Below are positions 1-4,774 of a stretch of 5,592 bases of DNA, piece after piece. Source of the DNA: Acidobacteriaceae bacterium. GTDB taxonomy: Bacteria > Acidobacteriota > Terriglobia > Terriglobales > Acidobacteriaceae. Numbering within the stretch: position 1 is the first letter of the stretch; every line of letters starts with the position of its first letter. A program made the translations under genes and the position numbers. Below the pieces are notes generated by a model that saw nothing but the letters and a program-made list of their open reading frames with translations, ran no database searches and was not told the origin of the DNA. Where the stretch lies: NCBI GenBank assembly GCA_003140705.1, contig PLKU01000531.1, forward strand, positions 9,795 through 15,386. The letters are read 5' to 3'.

Positions 1-53
1 GTTTCCGGCGGCAACAGGTCGCGGGTGCCTCGGACGGCTTTCAGCGTGGTCAT
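1..53 (-). CDS. hisS: Histidyl-tRNA synthetase, N-terminal fragment (runs off the left edge)
   Basis: Only the first 17 codons are present, read leftwards from the ATG at 53-51. They encode MTTLKAVRGTRDLLPPE, which matches the conserved start of class II histidyl-tRNA synthetases: a short basic lead, then an R-G-(T/M)-x-D-x-L-P-P-E motif. The enzyme charges tRNA-His with histidine in the cytoplasm. An AGAGGAG ribosome binding site sits only a few bases ahead of the ATG, which is close but supports this start. The preceding gene on the same strand (123-824) ends 69 bp upstream, so co-transcription is possible. I saw no convincing promoter in that gap. The catalytic core lies outside the window, so the call rests on the N-terminal motif alone. 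Confidence 0.85.
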   Translation of the reverse strand, partial: MTTLKAVRGTRDLLPPE

Positions 54-122
54 GACTCCTCTAGTCTAAATGGACGGAGAACGCGGCCGGTGTGAGCGCG
101 GAGATCTCTTGCGTTCCACATG

Positions 123-824
123 TTATCCAAGCAGGGCATGGGCGATATGGAGCCACCAGGCGGAGCCGCTGCGCCAGGTGTAAATGACAAAGGCCTGAAC
201 GATGATCAGCGCAGGCAGCGAGACTAGATAGGCCTTGTGAACGCGCCGATTCACAAAAAGATCGCGGACGACGCCAAGGACGATGACAAGGTCAAGGCAA
301 AGAAAGAACAGGCTGTGTTCGAAGAGATAACCAATGCGGCCGAAGGCGGCGTCGAGCAGCCCACAGGTGCCAATGAAGATGAGCCGACGATGCAACTCCG
401 GCTGTTTGCGCCAGGTGATGGCGAGCCCAATAAACACTGCAAAGGCGACCATGTCATAGAGCGGGACGATGAGAAAGGCGTCTGAGCCGGACTGGCGAAG
501 CTGATAGGTGTCAAAGCGGCCCATGATGATGGATGTGGCAATGCCCAGGGGGACCATGACAGCCGCCAGCGCGGCTCCAAACCAGCCGAAGAAGCGATGC
601 CACTTGACGTTGCGCGTGCGAACCAGCGTGGACTGAAAGATCAGGAAGGCCACCCACAGCGAGAACGCTGAGCCATGGACCCAGAGAATGAGCGGCCGCG
701 GCACGGCAGGGTGAAAGAGATTGTCGTTGACTGTGAAGCTGAAGCCGTAAACCACAATGGCGGCGATCAGCAGCGACATGGAGAGATAGAAATACTTATT
801 CAGTACCCCTTTGAGCAAGGTCAT
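123..824 (-). CDS. Uncharacterised seven-helix membrane protein
   Basis: The product is 233 residues and very hydrophobic. About seven membrane segments can be seen, near residues 11-31, 44-66, 79-100, 117-137, 147-165, 170-187 and 198-216. Short basic loops lie between several of them (RTRNVKWHR, RKQPELHRR, RDLFVNRRVHK). Histidines H50 (in WVHG), H76 (in KWHRFFGW) and H145 (in ELHRR) lie at helix ends, a pattern that could bind a metal or haem. This is inferred from position only. The layout recalls the DUF2306-type predicted membrane proteins, but I cannot confirm membership. The ATG at 824 has a GAAAAGG ribosome binding site four bases upstream, and the gene ends in TAA. It lies upstream of hisS on the same strand. 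Its function is unknown. Confidence 0.8.
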   Translation of the reverse strand: MTLLKGVLNKYFYLSMSLLIAAIVVYGFSFTVNDNLFHPAVPRPLILWVHGSAFSLWVAFLIFQSTLVRTRNVKWHRFFGWFGAALAAVMVPLGIATSIIMGRFDTYQLRQSGSDAFLIVPLYDMVAFAVFIGLAITWRKQPELHRRLIFIGTCGLLDAAFGRIGYLFEHSLFFLCLDLVIVLGVVRDLFVNRRVHKAYLVSLPALIIVQAFVIYTWRSGSAWWLHIAHALLG

Positions 825-908
825 CGTGCCTTTTCTTCTTTCTTGGGACCATGGCTGGCCCGTCTCGTCCTGCGTTAACCAGGGGGGGGATTGAAGGGCG
901 ATTGCGTT

Positions 909-925
909 GCGTCATTAATGAACGC
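909..925. repeat. Near-palindrome upstream of the membrane protein gene
   Basis: GCGT and ACGC arms flank the perfect 8-bp palindrome CATTAATG, with one extra A on the right side. It lies about 85 bp ahead of the start codon at 824, where an operator could be. It is short enough to occur by chance. Confidence 0.3.
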
Positions 926-1040
926 GGAAAGAAGTATGAAGAACAAGACGGCAGACGACGTTCACGCGCCGATTGCGGGGAACTATTGAGAATGGGCCTT
1001 CAGTTTGCGGGAAGTGTAGCACGGTGAAGTTTTGAGACTC

Positions 1041-1061
1041 AACGAAAATGCGCCGCGCATT
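1041..1061 (-). terminator. Possible weak intrinsic terminator of the carbonic anhydrase gene
   Basis: Read on the minus strand, a 6-bp stem (AATGCG / CGCATT) with a 3-base CGG loop starts about 20 bases past the stop codon at 1082. It runs into TTCGTT, so the T tract is short and interrupted. The position suits a terminator, but the stem is small. Confidence 0.4.
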
Positions 1062-1081
1062 GCAAGTTGGAGCAGGTCAGA

Positions 1082-1600
1082 TCAACTCTTGGGTTCGTTG
1101 AGGTAGATGGCTGTGTAGTCGAGATAGTTTTGCGCGTACTCGAGGATCAGGGCGCGATCGCCGTCGGAAAGCTCGCGGCGCAGTTTGGCGGGGACGCCGG
1201 CCCAGAGGGTTTTTGGCGGAACGACCGTGTGCTCAGGAAGGACGGCTCCTGCGGCGATGATGCAGCCTTCGCCGATGTGGCAATCGTTGAGGATGGTCAC
1301 GCCCATTCCGATGAGAACAGCATCCCCAACCACGCAGCCATGAACAGTAGCGTTGTGGCCGATGGTGACCCAGTCGCCGACAATGACGGAGTAGAGGTTT
1401 CGTTGCCCGTGGAGAACCGCGCAGTCCTGGACGTTGGAGTTAGCGCCGACGCGAATTGAGTTGACGTCGCCGCGCAAGACGGCGTTCATCCAGACTGACG
1501 AATTTTCGCCGAGTGTGACATCGCCGATAGCCTGGGCGGAGAGATCGACGTAGCAACTGGCTGGGATCTGCGGCAATCGTCCCTGGTAGCGGCGAATCAT
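1082..1600 (-). CDS. Gamma-class carbonic anhydrase-like hexapeptide-repeat protein
   Basis: The 172-residue product folds as a left-handed beta helix, judged by its repeated hydrophobic-glycine hexapeptides (IGDVTL, IRVGAN, VIVGDW, AVLIGM and others). Family metal ligands are visible: H64 in VLHGQ, and H82 and H87 in GHNATVHG. So are the structural residues R43 and D45 (LRGD) and Q58-D59 (NVQD). Members are cytoplasmic trimers that bind zinc or iron between subunits and hydrate CO2, though many YrdA/PaaY-like relatives show little or no such activity. The acidic loop that carries the proton-shuttle glutamate of the archaeal Cam enzyme is absent, which places this protein with the short YrdA-like group. 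A long C-terminal helix follows from about residue 144. The frame stays open upstream, but the ATG at 1600 is chosen because a GGAGG lies 10 bases ahead and family homology begins there. Confidence 0.9.
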   Translation of the reverse strand: MIRRYQGRLPQIPASCYVDLSAQAIGDVTLGENSSVWMNAVLRGDVNSIRVGANSNVQDCAVLHGQRNLYSVIVGDWVTIGHNATVHGCVVGDAVLIGMGVTILNDCHIGEGCIIAAGAVLPEHTVVPPKTLWAGVPAKLRRELSDGDRALILEYAQNYLDYTAIYLNEPKS

Positions 1601-1731
1601 GGGATCAAGACCTCCAGGGGCAAGTTTAGAGCATTTTGAGGCTGCAGCGGAGCGTGGAAGTGGGAAGGTGTGAACATGGGGCTTGGGCAGAAATTCGGCC
1701 TCCGGTTGTGCCGGGGATCCCGCGTGTTCAA

Positions 1732-1748
1732 GAATTTGGCCCAAATTC
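1732..1748. promoter_or_regulatory. Perfect 17-bp palindrome, candidate operator
   Basis: GAATTTGG and CCAAATTC are exact inverse complements around a single central C. The site lies about 40 bp upstream of the proposed rpsU -35 and within the likely promoter zone of the divergent carbonic anhydrase gene. Eight perfect arm pairs are more than expected by chance in so short an interval. The binding protein, if any, is unknown. Confidence 0.45.
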
Positions 1749-1756
1749 AATTGAAT
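1745..1756. promoter_or_regulatory. Perfect 12-bp palindrome ATTCAATTGAAT
   Basis: This AT-rich perfect palindrome shares its first four bases with the right arm of the 17-bp palindrome at 1732-1748. Together they make a 25-bp symmetric cluster. It could be a second half of a regulator site, or an AT-rich element upstream of the rpsU promoter. Confidence 0.4.
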
Positions 1757-1788
1757 CAAAGGGATTTTGCCCAAAAAGTGGGCCGCGC

Positions 1789-1819
1789 TTGACCTGAACT
1801 CCAAGATTGCCAGTATCAT
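1789..1819 (+). promoter_or_regulatory. Likely sigma-70-type promoter of rpsU
   Basis: TTGACC (1789-1794) matches five of six -35 bases, and TATCAT (1814-1819) matches five of six -10 bases. The 19-base spacer is longer than ideal. It would give a leader of about 30 bases before the TTG start at 1857 and leave room for the ribosome binding site at 1843-1849. A shorter spacing would use a poorer -10. Confidence 0.5.
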
Positions 1820-1856
1820 AGAAGAAGCCCCATGGCAGGTTTGGAGGTGGGATTTT

Positions 1857-2054
1857 TTGGCAGAGGTTCGCGTACAAGAAGGCGAGCCGCTCGAGAATGC
1901 GCTGCGCCGGTTCAAGCGGAAGGTACAGCAGGAGGACATCATTAAGGAAGTCAAGCGTCACTCCTACTACCTGAAGCCCGGTGAGAAGCGCCGCGTGAAG
2001 GCAGCATTGGCACGCAAGCGGAATCGCAAGAAAGCTCGCAAAGAGGCAGACTAG
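1857..2054 (+). CDS. rpsU: Small ribosomal subunit protein bS21, TTG start
   Basis: The 65-residue product begins M-A-E-V-R-V-Q-E-G-E-P-L-E and carries the S21 hallmarks: N-terminal E-G-E-P-L-E-N-A-L-R-R-F-K-R near residues 8-21, a central Y-Y-L-K-P-G-E-K-R-R (38-46), and a lysine/arginine-rich tail (R-K-R-N-R-K-K-A-R-K). S21 binds the 30S subunit near the 16S 3' end and helps start translation. The frame is open upstream to 1767, but the TTG at 1857 is the best start. It has a strong GGAGGTG (1843-1849) seven bases ahead, and the protein then matches normal S21 length. The alternative TTG at 1767 would add 30 residues unlike S21 and would begin inside or ahead of the promoter. The gene stands alone, with a promoter upstream and a possible terminator downstream. 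Confidence 0.93.
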   Translation: MAEVRVQEGEPLENALRRFKRKVQQEDIIKEVKRHSYYLKPGEKRRVKAALARKRNRKKARKEAD

Positions 2055-2133
2055 TTTCACAACTCGTCGTAGCATGGACCGCCCCGAAGGCTCTCGCAGT
2101 AAGTCGACGAGAGACACTTGTTAGCCCATACAG

Positions 2134-2151
2134 GCCCGGGGCGGGCTGTTT
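2134..2151 (+). terminator. Possible rpsU terminator hairpin
   Basis: GCCCG (2134-2138) pairs with CGGGC (2142-2146) across a GGG loop, and TGTTT follows. It lies about 80 bases past the rpsU stop codon. The stem is strong, but the T tract is short. AGCCC at 2123-2127 could also pair with GGGCT, giving an alternative fold. Confidence 0.45.
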
Positions 2152-2203
2152 CGACTACTTCATTCGGTTTTTCGCTATGCATTATGGTCAGAATGGTAGA
2201 GTT

Positions 2204-2238
2204 ATTCAAGTTTCCGATATACGATGGAAACTTTGAAT
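2204..2238. repeat. Long inverted repeat upstream of the zinc-ribbon gene
   Basis: AAGTTTCC (2208-2215) is the exact inverse complement of GGAAACTT (2226-2233). ATTC on the outer left pairs with GAAT on the right after a single bulged T (2234). This gives 12 paired positions around a 10-base centre. It may be an operator or an RNA hairpin in the leader of the downstream gene. Confidence 0.5.
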
Positions 2239-2245
2239 TGAGTTA

Positions 2246-2272
2246 GCCGCTTTATTGTTAGCGGCCCGGGCC
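2246..2272. repeat. Hairpin followed by a GC palindrome
   Basis: GCCGCT (2246-2251) pairs exactly with AGCGGC (2260-2265) across an 8-base T-rich loop. The perfect palindrome GGCCCGGGCC (2263-2272) overlaps its right arm, so the two folds compete. TTGTTGTTG follows. It could act as an early stop or a leader structure, but no clean T tract is present. Confidence 0.35.
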
Positions 2273-2371
2273 CTTGTTGTTGACGCGCGTAAGAGCACAG
2301 GGAAACGGGACCGGCAAGCTTTCGGATTCATGGCCGATTCGGCGAATTCCCCTGTGACAGGGAAGCCGGCC

Positions 2372-2680
2372 ATGGAATTTATCGACAGGGTATTGAAGTG
2401 TCACGATTGTGGCGCCGAGTTTGTGTTCACGGCCGGCGAGCAATTGTTTTTTCACGATAAAAACTTCACGAACGACCCCAAACACTGCAAGCAGTGCAAG
2501 GCGAAGCGCGCTCGCGGGAGCCAACGGGTTCGTTCGGAGACCCGAACAACCTGTTCAGCGTGCGGAGCGGAAACTACAGTTCCGTTCAAGCCCACCCAGG
2601 GCAGACCGGTCCTGTGCCGTTCCTGCTTCCAGAAGCAGTTGGAGAAGCCGGCGCCTGTACCTACACCAGAGCTTGGCTGA
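2372..2680 (+). CDS. Small protein with two zinc-ribbon units
   Basis: The 102-residue soluble product contains two four-cysteine sets: C10/C13 with C39/C42, and C61/C64 with C82/C85. Each pair is a CxxC knuckle, so two structural zinc sites are expected. The first half (L-K-C-H-D-C-G-x-E-F-V-F-T-A-G-E-Q, then F-T-N-D-P-K-H-C) resembles the zinc-ribbon family often labelled zf-trcl. The second half (C-S-A-C-G-A-E-T-T-V-P-F-K-P-T) looks like a second family of CxxC domains. The linker and tail are basic and proline-rich, so nucleic-acid or protein binding is possible, but no function is known. The frame is open to 2255 and has an in-frame ATG at 2330. The ATG at 2372 is preferred for its AGGGAAG site six bases ahead and because family similarity begins at MEF. 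Its last 20 bases overlap the 3' end of the DinB-like gene, tail to tail. Confidence 0.85.
   Translation: MEFIDRVLKCHDCGAEFVFTAGEQLFFHDKNFTNDPKHCKQCKAKRARGSQRVRSETRTTCSACGAETTVPFKPTQGRPVLCRSCFQKQLEKPAPVPTPELG
2623..2638. repeat. Hairpin inside the zinc-ribbon gene, just past the DinB-like stop
   Basis: CTGCTTC (2623-2629) and GAAGCAG (2632-2638) are exact inverse complements, which in practice makes a 6-bp stem with a 4-base loop. It lies 23 bases beyond the minus-strand stop at 2661, where a 3'-end structure for the purD-dinB transcript could form. No T tract follows on the minus strand. Confidence 0.35.
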
Positions 2681-3158
2681 AGATCAGGTCACCCAGAAAA
2701 TTGCTGGGGAATCCAGCAACTCTGACCAAGGTTGCTAGCTGCGCCCAGTGGCGCTGGCTGTGGAGCAGCCCGTGCGCAAGCATCTTGCGACGCGAGGCAG
2801 TTCGAGCGTGCGGTGGAAGCCAGTCGAACTCAAGGGTGATGGTCTGATCCCACTTGTACGCTGGGTCGTTCACGAGAGTACCTACAATCTGCGCGGCCTG
2901 CTGGTGAAATCCAAAGAGCGCTTCGAGCGGGCCGGTGGGCAGGTCTGCCCTGGGCACCACGGGCAGGCCGGCAACGCGTTGAGCCCAGCGAAGCTCCGCC
3001 ATCCAGATGTGGCGCACCAGTTCTTGCACATTGGGGGTGTCATCGATTCCACAGGCCAGTTGCAACAGCGCAGGATTAGTGTCGAAGTGCGCTTTCCAAA
3101 ACGTCGCGGACTCATGGCTCCAGTCGAGCAGTTCTTGAATGGAGATTGCAGAGTTCAT
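2661..3158 (-). CDS. DinB-like four-helix metalloprotein
   Basis: The 165-residue product fits the DinB/YfiT-like superfamily, which are four-helix bundles with a three-histidine metal site. Visible ligands are H50 in the second helix (V-R-H-I-W-M-A-E-L-R-W-A) and the late H129-x3-H133-x3-H137 pattern (H-G-L-L-H-S-Q-R-H-W-A-Q-L), of which H133 and H137 are the usual pair. Family members include thiol-dependent transferases (with bacillithiol or mycothiol) and damage-induced proteins of unknown role. The substrate here cannot be read from sequence. This is not the DNA polymerase IV also named DinB. The ATG at 3158 overlaps the purD stop as ATGA and has an AGAGGA ribosome binding site, which argues for translational coupling to purD. 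Its 3' end overlaps the convergent zinc-ribbon gene by 20 bp. Confidence 0.87.
   Translation of the reverse strand: MNSAISIQELLDWSHESATFWKAHFDTNPALLQLACGIDDTPNVQELVRHIWMAELRWAQRVAGLPVVPRADLPTGPLEALFGFHQQAAQIVGTLVNDPAYKWDQTITLEFDWLPPHARTASRRKMLAHGLLHSQRHWAQLATLVRVAGFPSNFLGDLIFSQALV
2687..2727. repeat. Two-tier hairpin inside the DinB-like gene, just past the zinc-ribbon stop
   Basis: TTGCTGG (2701-2707) pairs exactly with CCAGCAA (2713-2719) across GGAAT. Outside it, GGTCA (2687-2691) pairs with TGACC (2723-2727). The inner stem begins 21 bases past the stop codon of the zinc-ribbon gene. No T tract follows on the plus strand, so a 3'-stabilising or Rho-linked role is more likely than a classic terminator. 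Confidence 0.4.
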
Positions 3159-4432
3159 TGCGTCCTCTTCAGAGCGCGATGACCAATGTCGCGGCGAAAG
3201 TAGATGCCTTCAAATTGAATCTCGGCCATAGCCTGGTAAGCACGGGCCAAAGCTTCTTGCAGCGATGGCGCGGCAGCTGCGGCAGCTAGCACGCGGCCTC
3301 CGCCAGTCATGAGTTGACTCCCAAGGCGAGCGGATCCGGAGTGGAAGATCTGAACGCCCGGAACCTCTGCGGCCGTGGAGAGGCCGGTGATGGGAAAACC
3401 AGTCTTGTAGCTGCCTGGATAACCTGAAGAGCTGGCCACAACGCAGGCTGAGGCGCCCGGGGTCCAGCGAAGCTCTACCTGGTCGAGGCGGCCATCAATG
3501 GAGGCTTCGAGTGCATCCACGAGGTCGGATTCGAGGCGAAGCAGAATGGCCTGCGTTTCAGGGTCGCCGAATCGGGCGTTGAATTCAAGGACCTGCGGAC
3601 CGCGAGCCGTCATCATGAGACCTATGTAAAGGACACCCATAAAGGGCGTTCCTTCCAGGGCCATGCCTTGCACGGTTGGCTCGGCGATGTGGTGCATGAT
3701 CCACTCCTGCATGGCCGCGTCGAGCAGCGTGTCAGTGGAATAGACGCCCATGCCGCCAGTGTTTGGACCAGTGTCTCCTTCGCCGATGCGTTTGTGGTCT
3801 TGCGCTGGAGCCAGTGGGGCCACATGCGTGCCGTCAGAGAGGCAGAGGAAGCTGATCTCTTCTCCGTCAAGAAACTCTTCGAGGATGACCTGATGCTGCG
3901 GTTCACCGAGAAGTTTGCCGCTGAACAGGCCGTGGGCGGCCTCGAGCGCGATCTGGCGCGAGGGGCAGATGATCACGCCTTTGCCTGCAGCCAGCCCATC
4001 GGCCTTGACCACAATGGGCGCGCGGAAGATGTCAATCGCCTTTTCCAACTCGTCCGCCTTGGTGCAAACGGCGTAGTTGGCGGTAGGGATGTTGTGCCGC
4101 TGCAGGAATCGCTTGGCAAAGCCCTTGCTGTTCTCAAGCATGGCTGCCGCGCGGGTCGGGCCAAAAACGCGAAAGCCGCGCCGCTGCATGGCGTCCACAA
4201 TGCCGAGAGAGAGAGGCAGCTCAGGACCAACGATCGTCAGGTCAGGCTGTTCGATGTCAGCGACATGGACCATGGCATCCAGGTCTTTGAGATCGACCGG
4301 AACACAACGTGCGATTTGGGCAATTCCGCCGTTGCCGGGAGCGCACACGATCTCAGTGACGCGCTTGCTGCGCTTAACCGCCCAGGCCAACGCGTGCTCG
4401 CGGCCCCCCGAACCCAGGATCAAAACTTTCAT
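3155..4432 (-). CDS. purD: Phosphoribosylamine--glycine ligase (GAR synthetase)
   Basis: This enzyme joins glycine to 5-phosphoribosylamine using ATP, the second step of purine synthesis, in the cytoplasm. The product is 425 residues, normal for the family. In order it shows the N-domain start M-K-V-L-I-L-G-S-G-G-R-E-H-A (1-14), G-N-G-G near 33-36, V-G-P-E-L-P-L (68-74) and G-P-T-R-A-A-A-M-L-E-N-S-K (91-103). The ATP-grasp part follows with V-V-K-A-D-G-L-A-A-G-K-G-V (141-153), L-E-E-F-L-D-G-E-E (184-192), Q-D-H-K-R-I-G-E-G-D-T-G-P-N-T-G-G-M-G (211-229) and E-F-N-A-R-F-G-D-P-E-T-Q (283-294). All key motifs are intact. The ATG at 4432 is chosen because the conserved N-terminus begins there, with AGGA eight bases ahead. 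The longer upstream frame has no family match. It is the first gene of a probable purD-dinB unit, with a likely promoter at 4478-4506. Confidence 0.97.
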   Translation of the reverse strand: MKVLILGSGGREHALAWAVKRSKRVTEIVCAPGNGGIAQIARCVPVDLKDLDAMVHVADIEQPDLTIVGPELPLSLGIVDAMQRRGFRVFGPTRAAAMLENSKGFAKRFLQRHNIPTANYAVCTKADELEKAIDIFRAPIVVKADGLAAGKGVIICPSRQIALEAAHGLFSGKLLGEPQHQVILEEFLDGEEISFLCLSDGTHVAPLAPAQDHKRIGEGDTGPNTGGMGVYSTDTLLDAAMQEWIMHHIAEPTVQGMALEGTPFMGVLYIGLMMTARGPQVLEFNARFGDPETQAILLRLESDLVDALEASIDGRLDQVELRWTPGASACVVASSSGYPGSYKTGFPITGLSTAAEVPGVQIFHSGSARLGSQLMTGGGRVLAAAAAAPSLQEALARAYQAMAEIQFEGIYFRRDIGHRALKRTQ

Positions 4433-4477
4433 TGGTGCATTCCTGCTCTTTCTTGTAGCGCCGGATGCTGAAAGGTT

Positions 4478-4506
4478 ATCTGAGCAAACCGAGGTCCGGA
4501 AGTCAA
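4478..4506 (-). promoter_or_regulatory. Likely purD promoter
   Basis: On the minus strand TTGACT (4506-4501) is a five-of-six -35. TCAGAT (4483-4478) is a modest -10 after exactly 17 bases, with a TG one base ahead that makes it an extended -10. Transcription would start about 40 bases before the purD ATG. I saw no PurR-like operator. Confidence 0.5.
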
Positions 4507-4540
4507 CCCGGGCAGAAGTCTTTGGGCATTGCCAGTCCCC

Positions 4541-4546
4541 TATACT
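4541..4546 (+). promoter_or_regulatory. Possible -10 box for the small membrane protein-miaA pair
   Basis: TATACT matches five of six -10 bases and lies about 50 bases before the ATG at 4598. No good -35 is found at the usual spacing, so it would be a weak or activator-dependent promoter. It sits back to back with the purD promoter, in an intergenic gap of only 165 bp. Confidence 0.4.
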
Positions 4547-4597
4547 GAGGCGTGGGGAGCCGTAAGAGCAGACGCTGGCCAGGTGGAGGGCCGCGCC

Positions 4598-4774
4598 ATG
4601 GCGGAGACTCGCATTGAGCCGTATCTTGATCAAGTTGATGTGAAGGAGCCGCGGGCGGAGCAGACGCGGGTTTTCCGGCGCAACCAGGTATTTGAATTGT
4701 TGCTGGCGGCGGCGATTCTGGTTTGGTGGCTGTTCCACACCAACCCGAAGTGGATCTTCCCGCCGGGATGGTGA
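4598..4774 (+). CDS. Small single-helix membrane protein ahead of miaA
   Basis: This is a 58-residue protein I do not recognise. Residues 1-29 are charged and hydrophilic (acidic early, then R-V-F-R-R). One membrane helix spans about 30-47 (V-F-E-L-L-L-A-A-A-I-L-V-W-W-L-F-H), and a short tail rich in Trp, Pro and aromatics follows (N-P-K-W-I-F-P-P-G-W). The arginines before the helix suggest an N-in, C-out orientation. The ATG at 4598 has a strong GGTGGAGGG site seven bases ahead. An upstream in-frame start near 4529 would fall on the -10 box and has no such site. The gene overlaps the miaA start by 7 bp (ATGGTGA), so the two are probably translated together. The good ribosome binding site and tight coupling make it likely to be real. 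Confidence 0.72.
   Translation: MAETRIEPYLDQVDVKEPRAEQTRVFRRNQVFELLLAAAILVWWLFHTNPKWIFPPGW

Larger units (their letters stand above)
825..1081. other. Gene-free stretch between the carbonic anhydrase and the membrane protein
   Basis: No reading frame here has a credible start and ribosome binding site. Both flanking genes run leftwards, so this stretch should hold the terminator of the carbonic anhydrase gene (candidate at 1041-1061) and the promoter of the membrane protein gene. I could not pick out a good minus-strand -35/-10 pair. It also contains a run of eight G at 882-889 and a small near-palindrome at 909-925. Confidence 0.6.
1601..1856. other. Divergent control region between the carbonic anhydrase and rpsU
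   Basis: This region separates two genes that point away from each other. It holds the GGAGG ribosome binding site of the carbonic anhydrase gene (minus strand, about 1611-1614), two overlapping palindromes (1732-1756), a small GCCCA/TGGGC hairpin (1769-1783), a likely rpsU promoter (1789-1819) and the rpsU ribosome binding site (1843-1849). I found no good minus-strand promoter. Confidence 0.6.
2055..2371. other. Gap between rpsU and the zinc-ribbon gene
   Basis: I see no supported gene in these 317 bases. The stretch holds a possible rpsU terminator (2134-2151), a long inverted repeat (2204-2238), a 6-bp hairpin (2246-2265) and a 10-bp GC palindrome (2263-2272), and it ends with the ribosome binding site of the next gene. 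Its middle part is more AT-rich than the flanking genes. I could not identify a convincing promoter for the downstream gene. Confidence 0.6.

Noticed and set aside
1769..1783. GCCCA/TGGGC hairpin as a terminator between the carbonic anhydrase and rpsU.
   Set aside because: It has only five pairs, no T tract on either strand, and lies upstream of both divergent genes, where no transcript needs to end.
1601..1954. Extension of the carbonic anhydrase frame to a start at 1954.
   Set aside because: The added 118 residues cross the rpsU gene and its promoter on the opposite strand and have no family match. The ATG at 1600 has a strong ribosome binding site.
2184..2246. A 20-codon frame (MVRMVELFKFPIYDGNFELS) in the gap upstream of the zinc-ribbon gene.
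   Set aside because: It has no ribosome binding site and largely coincides with the inverted repeat. It is short enough to be chance.
2748..3182. A 144-residue plus-strand frame opposite the DinB-like gene.
   Set aside because: The opposite strand carries a well-supported protein with metal-binding histidines and an ATGA coupling. This frame has no motif.
3668..4471. A 267-residue open frame on the plus strand, antisense to purD.
   Set aside because: It lies wholly opposite an intact purD with all motifs, has no recognisable domain and no ribosome binding site of note. Such long antisense frames are common in GC-rich genes.
4433..4738. N-terminal extension of the purD frame upstream of 4432.
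   Set aside because: The conserved PurD start is at 4432. The extension crosses the likely promoters and the small membrane protein gene on the other strand.
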